A stretch of 41,367 nt of DNA from contig JAKSYS010000572.1 of NCBI GenBank assembly GCA_022925895.1, positions 1-41,367 on the forward strand, read 5' to 3'. A program made the translations under genes and the position numbers. Source of the DNA: Fragilaria crotonensis. Taxonomy: Eukaryota > Bacillariophyta > Fragilariophyceae > Fragilariales > Fragilariaceae. Below, piece after piece: positions 32,562 to 41,367 of the stretch; position 1 is the stretch's first letter; every line of letters starts with the position of its first letter. Under the pieces are notes generated by a model. That model saw only the letters and a list, made by a program, of their open reading frames with translations. It searched no databases and was not told where the DNA came from.

Positions 32562-34436
32562 CTACAGCTCATCTTTGGAAGCTACTGTCCTGTTGAGGAT
32601 GCTGGCTTGATAGGCACTCACGTCGATCACGTGATTGGTGTCGCCGGCGCTTGTGCCGGCTTTTAATGTATCCCGATTCACCCCCTGCTGCTCGAACAAA
32701 TCCTCAAAACCGTCCATGAGCGGATTCTTGCCCTCTGGCACGACTCGCTTGTAATCGTCCAGCGCATCTTCATGTGCCTCAATACTAAGTTCATACTCCC
32801 CTTGTTTGAAATACGCCATGGCCAAATTCAATTTCGCGTCCGCCAGAGACCGACCCGATTCGGGATATCTACCATACCGTTGTATCGCTTCCGCCAAGTG
32901 AATAACAGCCAAATGCATTTCATTCCTCGCCATACGCAGCGCACCCAGTGTGGCATGCAAATCGGCTTCGTACAGTTCATCCGCTTCGTATACGGCTTCG
33001 CCGCGTCGAGTGTTGTCGTTGGGGATCTGAAGTTCACCGCCGCCGTAGAGCATGGTGGTGTAGGCTTGCAGTTTTTGTTCTGCGGATTCCAAGGCGTCAT
33101 CGGCGTCCATGATGGCAAGTTCGGATACCTCTGGAGGGGCGAGATTATAAGTCTTATACCAATTTACAGTGTCGCGATACCGAGCTTTGGCTTGTTCGTA
33201 TTTGGCAGCCTGGAGGTATCCGTCGCTGAGACTGTAGAGTAATTCAGCCACTCCCGAAATGGCATTCCTTCGTTCTGGATTCGAGGCGTCCAAGTCATTC
33301 AAAGAAGAAGTATACAGCGCGACAGCTTCTTCCAGCAAGTGGTTCGTCGCCTCAAAGTCACTTCCTGTCATCGCGGAGATTGAAGCAAGATTTTGCAAAG
33401 CATTCGCCAGTCGAGTCTTTCGAAGCACCGCCTGCGTCGGATTTTTGGCTTCGATAACGAGTTGCCGGAAGGATGCCACAGCATCTGAAAGCATTTCCTC
33501 CGATCGATCTACCACTTCGGCCGTCTTAGAGTCCATCATGGAACCTCCCGTCAACGAATTCACCTCGAAATTCGATAGGTCCCCACCATCGGCACCCATA
33601 CCATAATGGTCCGTTTCGGTTTGCTGATCGCCCATCTGCTTTTCGACCGAGACGATAGCAATACGAACCAGCGTATCAGCCCAATTCAATTCGATATCAG
33701 CTCGCGTAATACCTAGCGGGAAATCGTTTTCGACAATCAGTTCATGGAATAGTCTGTTGGACAACTCAAAGTATTTCAGCGCTTCATCGTACTGAGGATT
33801 GTAGGGATCGAAAATGTATGTCTCCGCCATTGTCATGTAGGAGTGGGCAATAGAAATTTTGGCATCGCCGAGGCCACTACCTTCTAGGTCGATCGACATT
33901 TTGACGGCCAGTTCAAGAACAGCGACTGCATTCTCGATCGCGACAGGGTCCGCGCTTTCTAACTGCGAAGAAAGTGATTCTGGATCCCCTCGAAGCGCTA
34001 TGGCGAATTCATTGAGCCAGTCGGTGTACCGCCATGACCGGGTCGAGGTTGGGCGGGATCGCAGAGCCTCGGCAATCGCTGGTCCATATTGTGAAAATGG
34101 TTCAGAATATGTTTTACCAGCCACTTCGACAGTTGTTGGAGTCTCTGCGACAACGGCGGCGATGGATTGTTGTGTATTTGGCTCCTGCTCAACAATACCC
34201 GAATTATCAACTAAACTGTCATCCTTTCTCTTGACGACCACCTGCGCCTCGACACAAACATCATTGTCGAGACAATGCGACAGATCTAGTTTGTCAATAG
34301 ATCCCTCGCCAGGCAGTTGAAATTCGCATAGTATGTCACCGTTTTCTCGTCTGCAACGAATACCCGCTTGACCCAGAGCAAATGACGGAAGCAAAGCAGC
34401 GACGACTATGAAGACGTCCCATTCAGCGAATCTCAT
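32562..34436 (-). CDS. secreted protein with TPR-like helical repeats
   Basis: This is a 624-residue protein. The first ATG is at 34436; the frame extends to a TTG at 34472. Residues 1-23 form a signal peptide ending near FALGQA. A short Cys-containing domain follows (IRCRRENGDILCEF and LSHCLDNDVCVEAQ, four Cys). From about residue 115 to the end the protein is helical with TPR-like units. Clearest are IAHSYMTMAETYIFDPYNPQYDEALKYFELS and, near the C-terminus, DAKLNLAMAYFKQGEYELSIEAHEDALDDYK shortened to its recognisable core NLAMAYFKQGEYELSI. Such arrays bind peptides or partner proteins. I do not know the family. It is divergent from the third sulfotransferase across about 500 bp. Confidence 0.7.
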   Translation of the reverse strand: MRFAEWDVFIVVAALLPSFALGQAGIRCRRENGDILCEFQLPGEGSIDKLDLSHCLDNDVCVEAQVVVKRKDDSLVDNSGIVEQEPNTQQSIAAVVAETPTTVEVAGKTYSEPFSQYGPAIAEALRSRPTSTRSWRYTDWLNEFAIALRGDPESLSSQLESADPVAIENAVAVLELAVKMSIDLEGSGLGDAKISIAHSYMTMAETYIFDPYNPQYDEALKYFELSNRLFHELIVENDFPLGITRADIELNWADTLVRIAIVSVEKQMGDQQTETDHYGMGADGGDLSNFEVNSLTGGSMMDSKTAEVVDRSEEMLSDAVASFRQLVIEAKNPTQAVLRKTRLANALQNLASISAMTGSDFEATNHLLEEAVALYTSSLNDLDASNPERRNAISGVAELLYSLSDGYLQAAKYEQAKARYRDTVNWYKTYNLAPPEVSELAIMDADDALESAEQKLQAYTTMLYGGGELQIPNDNTRRGEAVYEADELYEADLHATLGALRMARNEMHLAVIHLAEAIQRYGRYPESGRSLADAKLNLAMAYFKQGEYELSIEAHEDALDDYKRVVPEGKNPLMDGFEDLFEQQGVNRDTLKAGTSAGDTNHVIDVSAYQASILNRTVASKDEL

Positions 34437-34937
34437 CCTTCTCCGAGACTCCGAGTGGTTTTTGTTTGTCAAGAAGAGACAAGAGGCATCAGCCGCACTG
34501 ATACTTGCGTACTGATACTAGATTACTAATACTGTAGCAACGCCGGTCATAAAACTCAAAAACTGATGACTTCGTGCAAGTCATGAGTCATGCGATTGTG
34601 TGCTTGAGCTTATGACATATTCCATACCGTGTATATTTGACATACAAAGACATCTGAACAAACGCGAAATGACTGGTGGCGTTTCTAATGAAAGGCAAAT
34701 ATATCTTGTATGCAAGAAGGCAAACACCCTCCATCGATCACGAGAAGTGATCAGGCATCAGATTACGACTCTCGCGCGTCATTCCACCCCTGGTCACTAA
34801 ACTTTTGTTGTCAGTGCATGAAGCGCACCCCCTGGACTAAGAGAATCAAGAAAACTCCCCCATCCTTCTCATACACGTTATACAGCAGCGGTTCCCTTTA
34901 CAGCACAGGCCTATCAAGACGCGTTCCGTTCAAGAGG
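34437..34937. other. divergent intergenic region
   Basis: This lies between the TPR-like gene (minus) and sulfotransferase paralog 3 (plus). It holds ATGAGTCAT at 34583-34591, a perfect AP-1/GCN4-type site. In-frame ATGs at 34710 and 34819 would extend the sulfotransferase, but the extension is not typical of its paralogs. Confidence 0.5.
34583..34591. promoter_or_regulatory. AP-1/GCN4-like site
   Basis: ATGAGTCAT is the same 9 bp found at 1532-1540 in the other divergent promoter of this window. It sits about 147 bp from one ATG and 347 bp from the other. Function is inferred only. Confidence 0.4.
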
Positions 34938-37336
34938 ATGCTCCGTCCCAGTCGAGACGACAACGACGAAGGCTCATCAGATGAGCGTTCCGATAATGAA
35001 ACCGATGGTTTCGTTGAGCATGAAAATAATGATGTCGACGACAACAAATTGATGAAGCTTCAACAGGAATGGAAAAGGGTTGCTACTCGCATGACCACGA
35101 AGCTTGATAAAGACAACATGAAAGCGATTGCTGTCCTTGCTTTGGTGGTCTTCGTATTGCTGCGCCTCACTCAATCTGGTGCGGGTCCACCTCAGCCTCT
35201 GACGGTATCAAAGTCACTTCGTCGTCCAGCACTGAATACAGAGGATTCAGGAGATACTACCAACGCGCAATCCAAGAAGAAGGGCAAACACGTCAAGAAA
35301 ATCGTTGAGGATCTAGACGAGGAAGAAGATGCCCGGGATCCGACTGCACAATCTGGCGTGTCAAGTCTATCAAGTGCAGCCGTGCAAGGTTTATCCAACG
35401 CGGGTGGCAGTCTACAGGCGGGCAGTTACATGCCACCAGGCGGAGGGGCTCTTGGCACCGGGCAGACCAACGCATGGGCGACGCCTCAGCAAAATTTCAT
35501 GATGCCTGGGTTGATGCAACAGCAGGGTCAAGCAACTCAACAGGCTTTTCTACAAGCTCAGCAGCAACAACAGCAACAGGCATTGCTACAGGCTCAACAG
35601 CAACAACAGATGCTCCTTCAGGCTCAAGCGCAAAAACAGTTGGAAGAGCAGCTCCAAGCGCAGCAAGAAGCTTTCAAACAGCAACAGCAACAACAACAGC
35701 AAGCGCTCATGATGCAGCAACAGGCACTTATGAGTCAACTCATGCAACCGCAATTTGGACTGGGTCAGGTCAACTTCTGCAAGCGCAAGGCGGACTGGAT
35801 CAGCAGTCTGCCTTGAGTCAATTTCTACAAGGGCAAGGAGGACTGGGTCAGCAGTCTGCGATGAGTCAACTTATGCAACCGCAAGGTGGACTTGGTCAGC
35901 AATTGCTTCAACCAGGGCTAGGTCAAATGAGCACCCTTCAAGGGCAGGAAATGCCTTTGCCGAGCGTAGGTGGTCAACAAGGGGGTGCACTACCAGGCAT
36001 TGCGAACTCCTTGGGTGCCCCTACTTCTCTTCAGCAGCTTAGCGGGCTAAACGAGATCGGAGTGCCTGGCACACTTCTGACTCCAAACTCTTCCTCCACG
36101 GACGCAACTCTTGGAAATCTAGGCCTAGGCAACACCGCGGGCCTTGGCGATGCAAATGACAAGGTCGCTAATCCCTCGGCCGCCATAACTAGTCCTCTCG
36201 AAGATGCGCTACCACCAAGAACTGATGATCGTCCAAGTGACGCTGATGCGGCAAAAACTGCAGAAGCAATTCCATTGACAGGGTTGAACCACTTTAGGGA
36301 CTCATGGAGCCCTTACAGCCCAAAAGATATTCCGATCTATTTTCATGTCCCCAAGGCAGGAGGATCGACAGTTAAAGATGTTGTTGGATCGTGCCTCCGA
36401 ATGGTCATGGCCTCTGAGTTTGGAGTGACTGATGGTCATGACAAGGACACCGAGATCGCTATTGTGTATCCGAAGGTTCCAGGAGGAACCGGTGCTGAAG
36501 ATCGGTCACCATTCGTCAATGTGGATACCACTACTGTGGCTGGCATTGACAGGGCCGCCAAGATGGGATTTGCTGACTCTGGTCTGGCTGGATGCGTTGT
36601 GACTCCTTTTTTGTACGAGTCGAACGCACTCTTTACAGAGACTGCTCAGGGACGTCTGTTTGCTGTTTTCAGGCACCCAGTTGACCGAGCAGTGAGCATG
36701 TTTTTCTACATTCAAGTTGCAGATTGGGGTAAGTTTCGATCGCCGCATCACGTTGGCTTCATTAATTTGAATCTAACATTCGATTGAATTGCAGAACCGT
36801 CATACATGCCGGAGCTTCAGTCCTGGACATTGGAGAAATACGCTACGTCTTCAGTGATCGAAAACAATTGGATGACAAGGCAACTGGCAAACCAGCCGTC
36901 AGGCGACTTGGATGATAGTCATCTCCGTATAGCCATGGAGGTTTTACGACGCAAATTTATGGTTGGACTCATGAGTAAACTCAAGGAGAGTATGACACGT
37001 TTTGAAAAGTTCTTCCGCTGGAAGTTCCATGTCAATCCAGCAAACCAAGAAGCATGCAGAGAACGTTTGACTGGGGGTGGGTCTAATTCGAATGAAAAGA
37101 ACAAGAAGGAGAAGCCGAAGCGTGGCGAACCTACTTGGGATCTCATTGCTGCACAGAATCAGTATGACATTCAACTATACGAGTACATTGAGACGCTCTT
37201 TGTGGAACAGGAAGCCTTCGTTACTGGCATACCCGACGACTTCCGCAACATTGATGCAACATGCTGCAAATGCGATCCTCCAACATTCCCGCCAGAGGGA
37301 TTCGCATGTCCAAAGAAAGTGATGAATGAAGTTTAA
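34938..37336 (+). CDS. Golgi-type sulfotransferase, paralog 3, with glutamine-rich stem
   Basis: It belongs to the same family as the genes at 16920-18260 and 18268-19611. An acidic tail (MLRPSRDDNDEGSSDE) is followed by one transmembrane helix (AIAVLALVVFVLLRL, near 35125). A long stem rich in Gln, Leu, Met and Gly follows, with Q runs (about 35515-35740) and repeats of GGLGQQ/SQLMQPQ. The frame shifts at about 35765-35770 (a G missing after GLGQ) and then continues. The PAPS loop HVPKAGGSTVK is at about 36343-36375, the VNVDTTTVAGI block near 36520, and the 3'-phosphate block FRHPVDRAVSMF at about 36667-36702. A 66-nt intron (36729-36794) splits ADW|EPSYMP. The C-terminus has a unique Cys-rich tail (DATCCKCDPPTFPPEGFAC). 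The start could also be ATG 34819 or 34710. Confidence 0.78.
35515..35745 (+). repeat. CAG/CAA-rich coding repeat
   Basis: Mixed CAA and CAG codons encode Q4 to Q8 runs separated by Ala, Leu and Met in the stem of sulfotransferase paralog 3. Immediately downstream (about 35770-35930) are longer GGLGQQ-type repeats of about 60 bp. Confidence 0.8.
36729..36794 (+). other. intron (66 nt)
   Basis: Donor GTAAGTTT, acceptor TTGCAG, phase 1. Splicing restores the ADWEPSYMP block, collinear with ANWEPTYDP in paralog 1, which has no intron there. Confidence 0.88.
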
Positions 37337-37564
37337 GTAAGGAGTGTAACGTTAGCCACCCAATTCATTTTGCATGTCGCCGCATGGTATGGGCGCGATC
37401 GTTGCTGAATCGTAATCAATCCGTGGACAACCAGTCCTACTTTTTGATATAGGGAGTGCTCCAGAAAGTCGTAGTCACTGATCTCGAGCATCCCTTGCAT
37501 CCGAGCATTGTCTTAACGCTTGCAGCACAAAACTAGCCCCATCTCTGGTGTTGGTTATCGGTGA

Positions 37565-38854
37565 TCATAACTCGCCTCCTTCAGCATCCACAACAATGAG
37601 TTCTGGAGCCACTTCTGGAGCCACTTCTGGAGCCACTTCTGGAGCCACTTCTGTCGCAACTTCTGTCCCAACTTCTGTAGCCACTTCTGTCGCAACTTCT
37701 GTCGTAACGTCGTCTTTGTCGACTGCCTCCGTGATTTCTTCGTGATCTGTTGTGTCTGTTTCGTCCTTGTCGTCTGATAATGGCACACCCATAAACAACA
37801 GTAAATCCTGTGCCAGTTGGTCCATGAAAGGTTGGCCCCCGGCAGTAAACCATGAGTAAGCACTGTTCCGTGAGTTTGCTATTCCCACAGTGTGACCCAA
37901 CGGAATTTGCCACCTGGAACCTATTTGGTTGAGGACCGGAAAGAGTTCCTTCGAAGTCCACACCTCCCGATCAGGAACCACTGCCGGTGTTCGGAATGGA
38001 ATGGGAATCGATGGCAGCGGGATCGTGTCTCGCACGTCTAAAAAGAGTTTCGTCCATCCAAGGGAGTCTAGGCGTTGCGACATGTCGTCTGGATCGTGTT
38101 CTTGATCCGGCTCTGTTTGTACTGCCAACACGTATCTTTCGCTTTTTGGCAAGGTCTTGTGCAAGTAATCTGATGATTTGGACAAAAACGCGGCCGTGCC
38201 CACGGGAACGAGGCTGTCCGTGGCAAAGGCATTTGCAAGCGCCACCCGCCTCTGGAATTTCCGCAACGGATCAAGGTAGAAATCGCTAGTTCCCATCTCT
38301 TGTACAATTGTAGTAACGCCAAAGAGATCGTTTCCAGTTTCTGCCATCATTTTCCCAATTGTGGTTTCAGCCCACCGGGAAGAGGTACATACGTATGATT
38401 GCAACAACCCGCGGGGAGTGGATGTCGTGCAAAAGACAAGGGGTGACGTTATCTGCCATATCGATGTGGGCAATGGCGTAGCGGGCGAGTCCACCCATAG
38501 AGTTGGCCACAAAGAAAGTCGCACCTGGCCCTCAATTTTAATTTCCTGCTCGACTTCCGTCTTTAACCGCTCTCCTTTCTGAACCCCGTCGTGGGTCATC
38601 TGAGAATTGCACGATGACCTGTGAAGCACGACATTGGTATCCTTGTGAGCCTGGCGCTCTAGTGTGTTCGCAAGGTACGCCAAGTCTTGTTCGCTCCCCT
38701 TGAGTCCGTGTACCAATACCACCAAGTGGGTGAACGGTTCTTCTTCGTTCTGTTGAAGATCAGATGCCGACGAGATTGAGGCGCCCATTGCTAGCGATGA
38801 CGCAAATTGGAATACGATTAGAATCAGGATCAATGCGAGGAGCCTGACTTCCAT
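37565..38854 (-). CDS. DUF676-type serine lipase/esterase, secreted, with two compensating frame breaks
   Basis: This is an alpha/beta hydrolase of the DUF676 (lipase-like) family, 429 codons as written, ATG at 38854. Residues 1-22 form a signal peptide (LLALILILIVFQF). Family blocks: HLVVLVHGLKGSEQDLAYLA, NSQMTHDGVQKGERL, ETGNDLFG, and RVALANAFATDSLVPVGTAAF shortened to its core ANAFATDSLVPV. The nucleophile motif is missing from this frame because 38515-38443 is out of frame. The +1-shifted reading gives FFVANSMGGLARYA, with Ser in NSMGG. A one-T loss near 38515 and a one-G/C gain at 38440-38443 would account for it. The C-terminal tail is 12-bp repeats encoding TEVA/PEVA. The open frame reaches a TTG at 38893, but no ATG lies above 38854. 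Confidence 0.75.
   Translation of the reverse strand: MEVRLLALILILIVFQFASSLAMGASISSASDLQQNEEEPFTHLVVLVHGLKGSEQDLAYLANTLERQAHKDTNVVLHRSSCNSQMTHDGVQKGERLKTEVEQEIKIEGQVRLSLWPTLWVDSPATPLPTSIWQITSPLVFCTTSTPRGLLQSYVCTSSRWAETTIGKMMAETGNDLFGVTTIVQEMGTSDFYLDPLRKFQRRVALANAFATDSLVPVGTAAFLSKSSDYLHKTLPKSERYVLAVQTEPDQEHDPDDMSQRLDSLGWTKLFLDVRDTIPLPSIPIPFRTPAVVPDREVWTSKELFPVLNQIGSRWQIPLGHTVGIANSRNSAYSWFTAGGQPFMDQLAQDLLLFMGVPLSDDKDETDTTDHEEITEAVDKDDVTTEVATEVATEVGTEVATEVAPEVAPEVAPEVAPELIVVDAEGGEL
37600..37712 (-). repeat. 12-bp tandem coding repeats (about nine units)
   Basis: The plus strand reads ggagccacttct four times almost exactly, then diverged copies (gtcgcaacttct, gtcccaacttct). On the gene strand they encode EVAT/EVAP tetrapeptides in the C-terminal tail of the lipase. 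Confidence 0.85.
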
Positions 38855-39760
38855 ATCGCGGTTATCAGGGCTTTTGGGACTGAACTGAACCAACTGCTGA
38901 GTGATTCAACACGTTTAATTCTCGTCATGAGCTCCGCTCTCACTGTCACTCATGCGCCCTCTCTAATGAGTACTAATAGCCTTGATCGTTCGGTTGATTT
39001 TTTAGGTGCGCGATGCTTCCTTCCTGCGTCCTCTGCCGTCCTCAGCATATTCTACATGTACCGGTAGTCATACCCTGTACGGTGTACGGCATACCTGGTA
39101 CAGTGCAAAGTACCCTACTCGGTGTATGGGTACCTGGCATTCCGAGTACCTGATAGGGTAGTAGTTCTCAGTACGGTACGATAGTAGTCGGAGAACCTGG
39201 GTATCATATAGCCAAATGCCATATATCATATATGCCATATACTCAAGTACAGTATTATATGTGGAGCGTCAGTCATTCTGTCATAACCCTACCACTACCA
39301 CCTATGCATTCCGGTATGATACTGTACGGAGTATCAGCCATTGTTTGGTACGAGTACTGTACGAGCATTCCTTCACCATACTCTGAGTATTGGGGGACCG
39401 GCAAGGCGAACTTAACATTTAGCTTACGTGTAAGTGTATATATATAAAACCGTCATTTGCCGGACCTTCCACGGGAAGGACGGGAGAACATATACTGTAC
39501 TCAGTACGACGGGGTCCGATTAGGTTTCACCAATTTGACGTCAGCATTTTTTAGCACTTTAGTTGTGGAATTTAACTTGTACGGAATCTTTCTCTTTCAC
39601 TTTATCACCGCCCTCTTTTCAAACCAACTCTTGTGCAAAACTACGTTCTAGATAAGGAACATAAATCTGCTCCACATTTGTTTGAATAGAAATAAAAATG
39701 ATCGTGTCTAGATGTGTATAAAACAGGGTACCAGTAGTGGATTTGAGTTTACTCGCACAA
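38855..39760. other. intergenic region, GTAC-rich
   Basis: Between about 39055 and 39510 the tetramer GTAC occurs at least fifteen times, many as TGTACGG, AGTACC or GGTACG, with TATA-like runs near 39210-39240 and 39430. No gene is seen. Confidence 0.6.
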
Positions 39761-39794
39761 AACTCATCATTTTGATATTTTACAACCACGATGG

Positions 39795-39915
39795 TACGGC
39801 ACTTTGTCTCCTGTCATTCTTGTTTCTCTTGTTGTTCTTGCTCTCCTTGCTGCTTTTGTTTCTCTTGTTGCCCTTGTTCTGTTTTCGCTCTTGTTTGCTC
39901 TCTATCTGTTGTCAT
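39795..39915. repeat. pyrimidine-rich low-complexity tract
   Basis: The plus strand is dominated by CTTGTT, CTTGCT and TTTCTC words. The minus strand can be read as a Gln/Glu/Lys-rich stretch of 33 codons, which looks like a by-product of the repeat. Confidence 0.6.
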
Positions 39916-39989
39916 TTTGCTTGCGTTACTATAGCAACCACCTACCGATTATTTTGTTACCAACCCCTTGTTTTCGTTCTCTTTAGGAT

Positions 39990-41190
39990 CATCCAACAAC
40001 AAGAAGTACCATTGATGCAGGATCACATGCTTTGGATCAGACTCTATCTGATCTCAAGGCTATGTCATGGACTGCTTCTTTGCCTTTCAAAGGTCATTTT
40101 GTCATGCAACCGATGATTTCAATGCATCATTGGAATCCGAGTACGACCTCTTTGAGTACACTACCTCCATGTACAAGGGTTCCAATCACATTATTCGGTT
40201 CAGTCCATCTCTTTACCCCATCAATGGTGGATTTGAAAGGATTCAGGAGGCCATAGTCTTATCTCTGACTTACCCAAGCTGCAAAATCTGTTGGGAATTG
40301 TGCCTTGTTTCCAATGGTTACGGTTTATGTTCCCAACCAATGTCACAGATGTACTACTGACTGACCAACGCATTTTTGAAATGCAGTAATTTCGCAAGTA
40401 TTCGCATCTGATCAAGGAGGAATGTCCTCCATACTGAATGAAAGTACTGGAACCGACTCTTATCGTGTTACCACCTACACTGGAGATAAGAAGAATGCCC
40501 GTGGTGCAAGAGTTCTGGCGTAGCATTGAAACGTCGCAATTCAACTCTACGTGGTACCCTGCACTTGTCGTGTCAAATTCACACTCCGAATTGACCATAA
40601 TAGTTTTTTCCTTGTTTGCGAATTGAAATAACCAGCACACTGGCCATCCTCCTCTTCTTTCCAACGAAATAAGGAATCGTAAACGCTTTCTTTGACATTT
40701 CAACCCTGGAAACTGTTGCTGCAATGAGTGTTGCCAACATCGGGCTCCTGCCCAAGCTGCTCTGTTCACTAAACCCGTACGGTCAGATTTTTACCGTGGT
40801 CAGATGGCATATGTGCAAGGATTTACAAAATGGCAAAAGACTTCATGGCTTCCCCAATGTTAATGCTACCACAACAGCATCAGGAGACGAACAATGAAAG
40901 CAGACCATTGCTGACACTCTGTGAAAGATTCAAATGGAAAGGTGACTGTGGTTGTTAGGTGCATTGCCCGAATGAACGATCTTGGTTCTTCCGTTGGCTA
41001 TTCCAAGAAGCTATTCCTGTTCTTCTTGGTGCACAATCACTACATGCTGTGAAACTTATCAGACTGACGGTGATTCCTAAGAAATGACACAAGTTGACTA
41101 TGCCATCTCCACACATTTTGTCAATGCAGTACGTACTGATGTGGGTGGCACCTTGTTGATCAAGGATGGCGACTAAATTGTAAAGGCTTG
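39990..41190 (+). pseudogene. decayed or heavily frame-broken gene, family unknown
   Basis: Protein-like segments follow one another on the plus strand but in different frames: DDFNASLESEYDLFEYTT near 40110, RIQEAIVLSL near 40238, FMFPTNVTDVLLTDQRIFEM near 40325, GGMSSILNESTGTDSYRVTT near 40420, DISTLETVAAMSVANIG near 40697, NPYGQIFTVVRWHMC near 40773, and THFVNAVRTDVGGTLLIKDG near 41110. Both frame shifts and stops (for example TGA near 40895) interrupt it. I do not recognise the family. The order and spacing suggest one ancestral gene of more than 350 codons. Confidence 0.35.
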
Positions 41191-41367
41191 GGTTATTGGA
41201 GAGGCAGGATGATGCCGCCAAGAGGCAGGTAAGAGTAATAAAACCTGATGTACAGCTGGATGCGCCGAGGGATACTTTTCCAAGACGAGTACAAAATGAG
41301 TACACCTACATGTTTATTCTGTGTCTTATCTCTGATACTCATTTTTCTAAAAGAATCGTCAACATCA

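Noticed and set aside
34710-34937. Upstream ATGs (34710, 34819) as the start of sulfotransferase paralog 3
   Set aside because: They add a basic, Cys-containing stretch unlike the acidic starts of paralogs 1 and 2. They cannot be excluded, but 34938 fits better.
37600-37712. 12-bp tandem repeats read on the plus strand as a Ser/Ala/Thr-rich protein (37548-37745)
   Set aside because: The minus-strand frame belongs to a hydrolase with clear family blocks. The plus-strand frame exists only because the repeat unit is a multiple of three.
39712-40116. A Leu/Phe-rich membrane protein on the plus strand
   Set aside because: The hydrophobicity comes from a pyrimidine-rich low-complexity tract, and the frame has no conserved feature.

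Overview
The window is nuclear DNA from a eukaryotic microalga, very probably a diatom. The evidence is a bipartite plastid presequence with the diatom ASAF-type cleavage motif (gene at 1798-3180), spliceosomal introns of 66-88 nt with GT-AG ends, a diatom-style leucine-rich-repeat protein, a Ty1/Copia element of the sort abundant in diatoms, and short intergenic spaces. There is no operon structure and no bacterial or organellar gene set. Start codons were chosen as the first plausible ATG, because several longer open frames begin only with TTG or GTG.

Layout. (1) 1-1177, minus: a secreted protein of unknown function with one intron and an in-frame TAA, running off the left edge. It diverges from (2) 1798-3180, a plastid-targeted, cyanobacterial-type MoeB/ThiF-rhodanese. 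A dense cluster of bZIP-type TGACGT/ATGAGTCAT sites lies between them. (3) 4020-5391, a TauE/SafE membrane transporter in two exons. (4) 5885-6349, a small, probably mitochondrial, membrane-anchored SH3-like protein, convergent with (5) 6369-7184, an ABHD14-like hydrolase. (6) 7207-8390, a 1,184-bp non-autonomous Mutator-like element with 60-bp inverted repeats and a 9-bp target duplication, inserted 22 nt from the hydrolase ATG. (7) 8564-16612, a complete-length Copia retrotransposon with 585-bp LTRs and a 5-bp target duplication. (8) 16920-18260 and 18268-19611, two convergent paralogous Golgi-type sulfotransferases whose stop codons are 7 bp apart. (9) 20194-29506, a 9.3-kb two-ORF non-LTR retrotransposon bounded by a 15-bp direct repeat. 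(10) 30362-31903, a secreted LRR protein. (11) 32562-34436, a secreted TPR-like protein. (12) 34938-37336, a third sulfotransferase paralog with a glutamine-rich stem. (13) 37565-38854, a DUF676-type lipase. (14) 38855-41367, GTAC-rich spacer and what looks like a decayed gene.

Gene content touches sulfur several times: a sulfurtransferase-activating enzyme, a TauE/SafE anion transporter and three PAPS-type sulfotransferases. I see no evidence that they are co-regulated, and the three sulfotransferases are best explained as local duplicates. No single undescribed system stands out. The most useful discoveries are the transposon insertion that must supply the hydrolase's 5' leader, the three-member sulfotransferase family, the completely delimited retroelements, and a window-wide pattern. 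Almost every broken reading frame, in transposons and in host genes alike, is a one-base length change in a short homopolymer, and almost none is a nonsense substitution. This points to consensus errors in the assembly at least as much as to biological decay.
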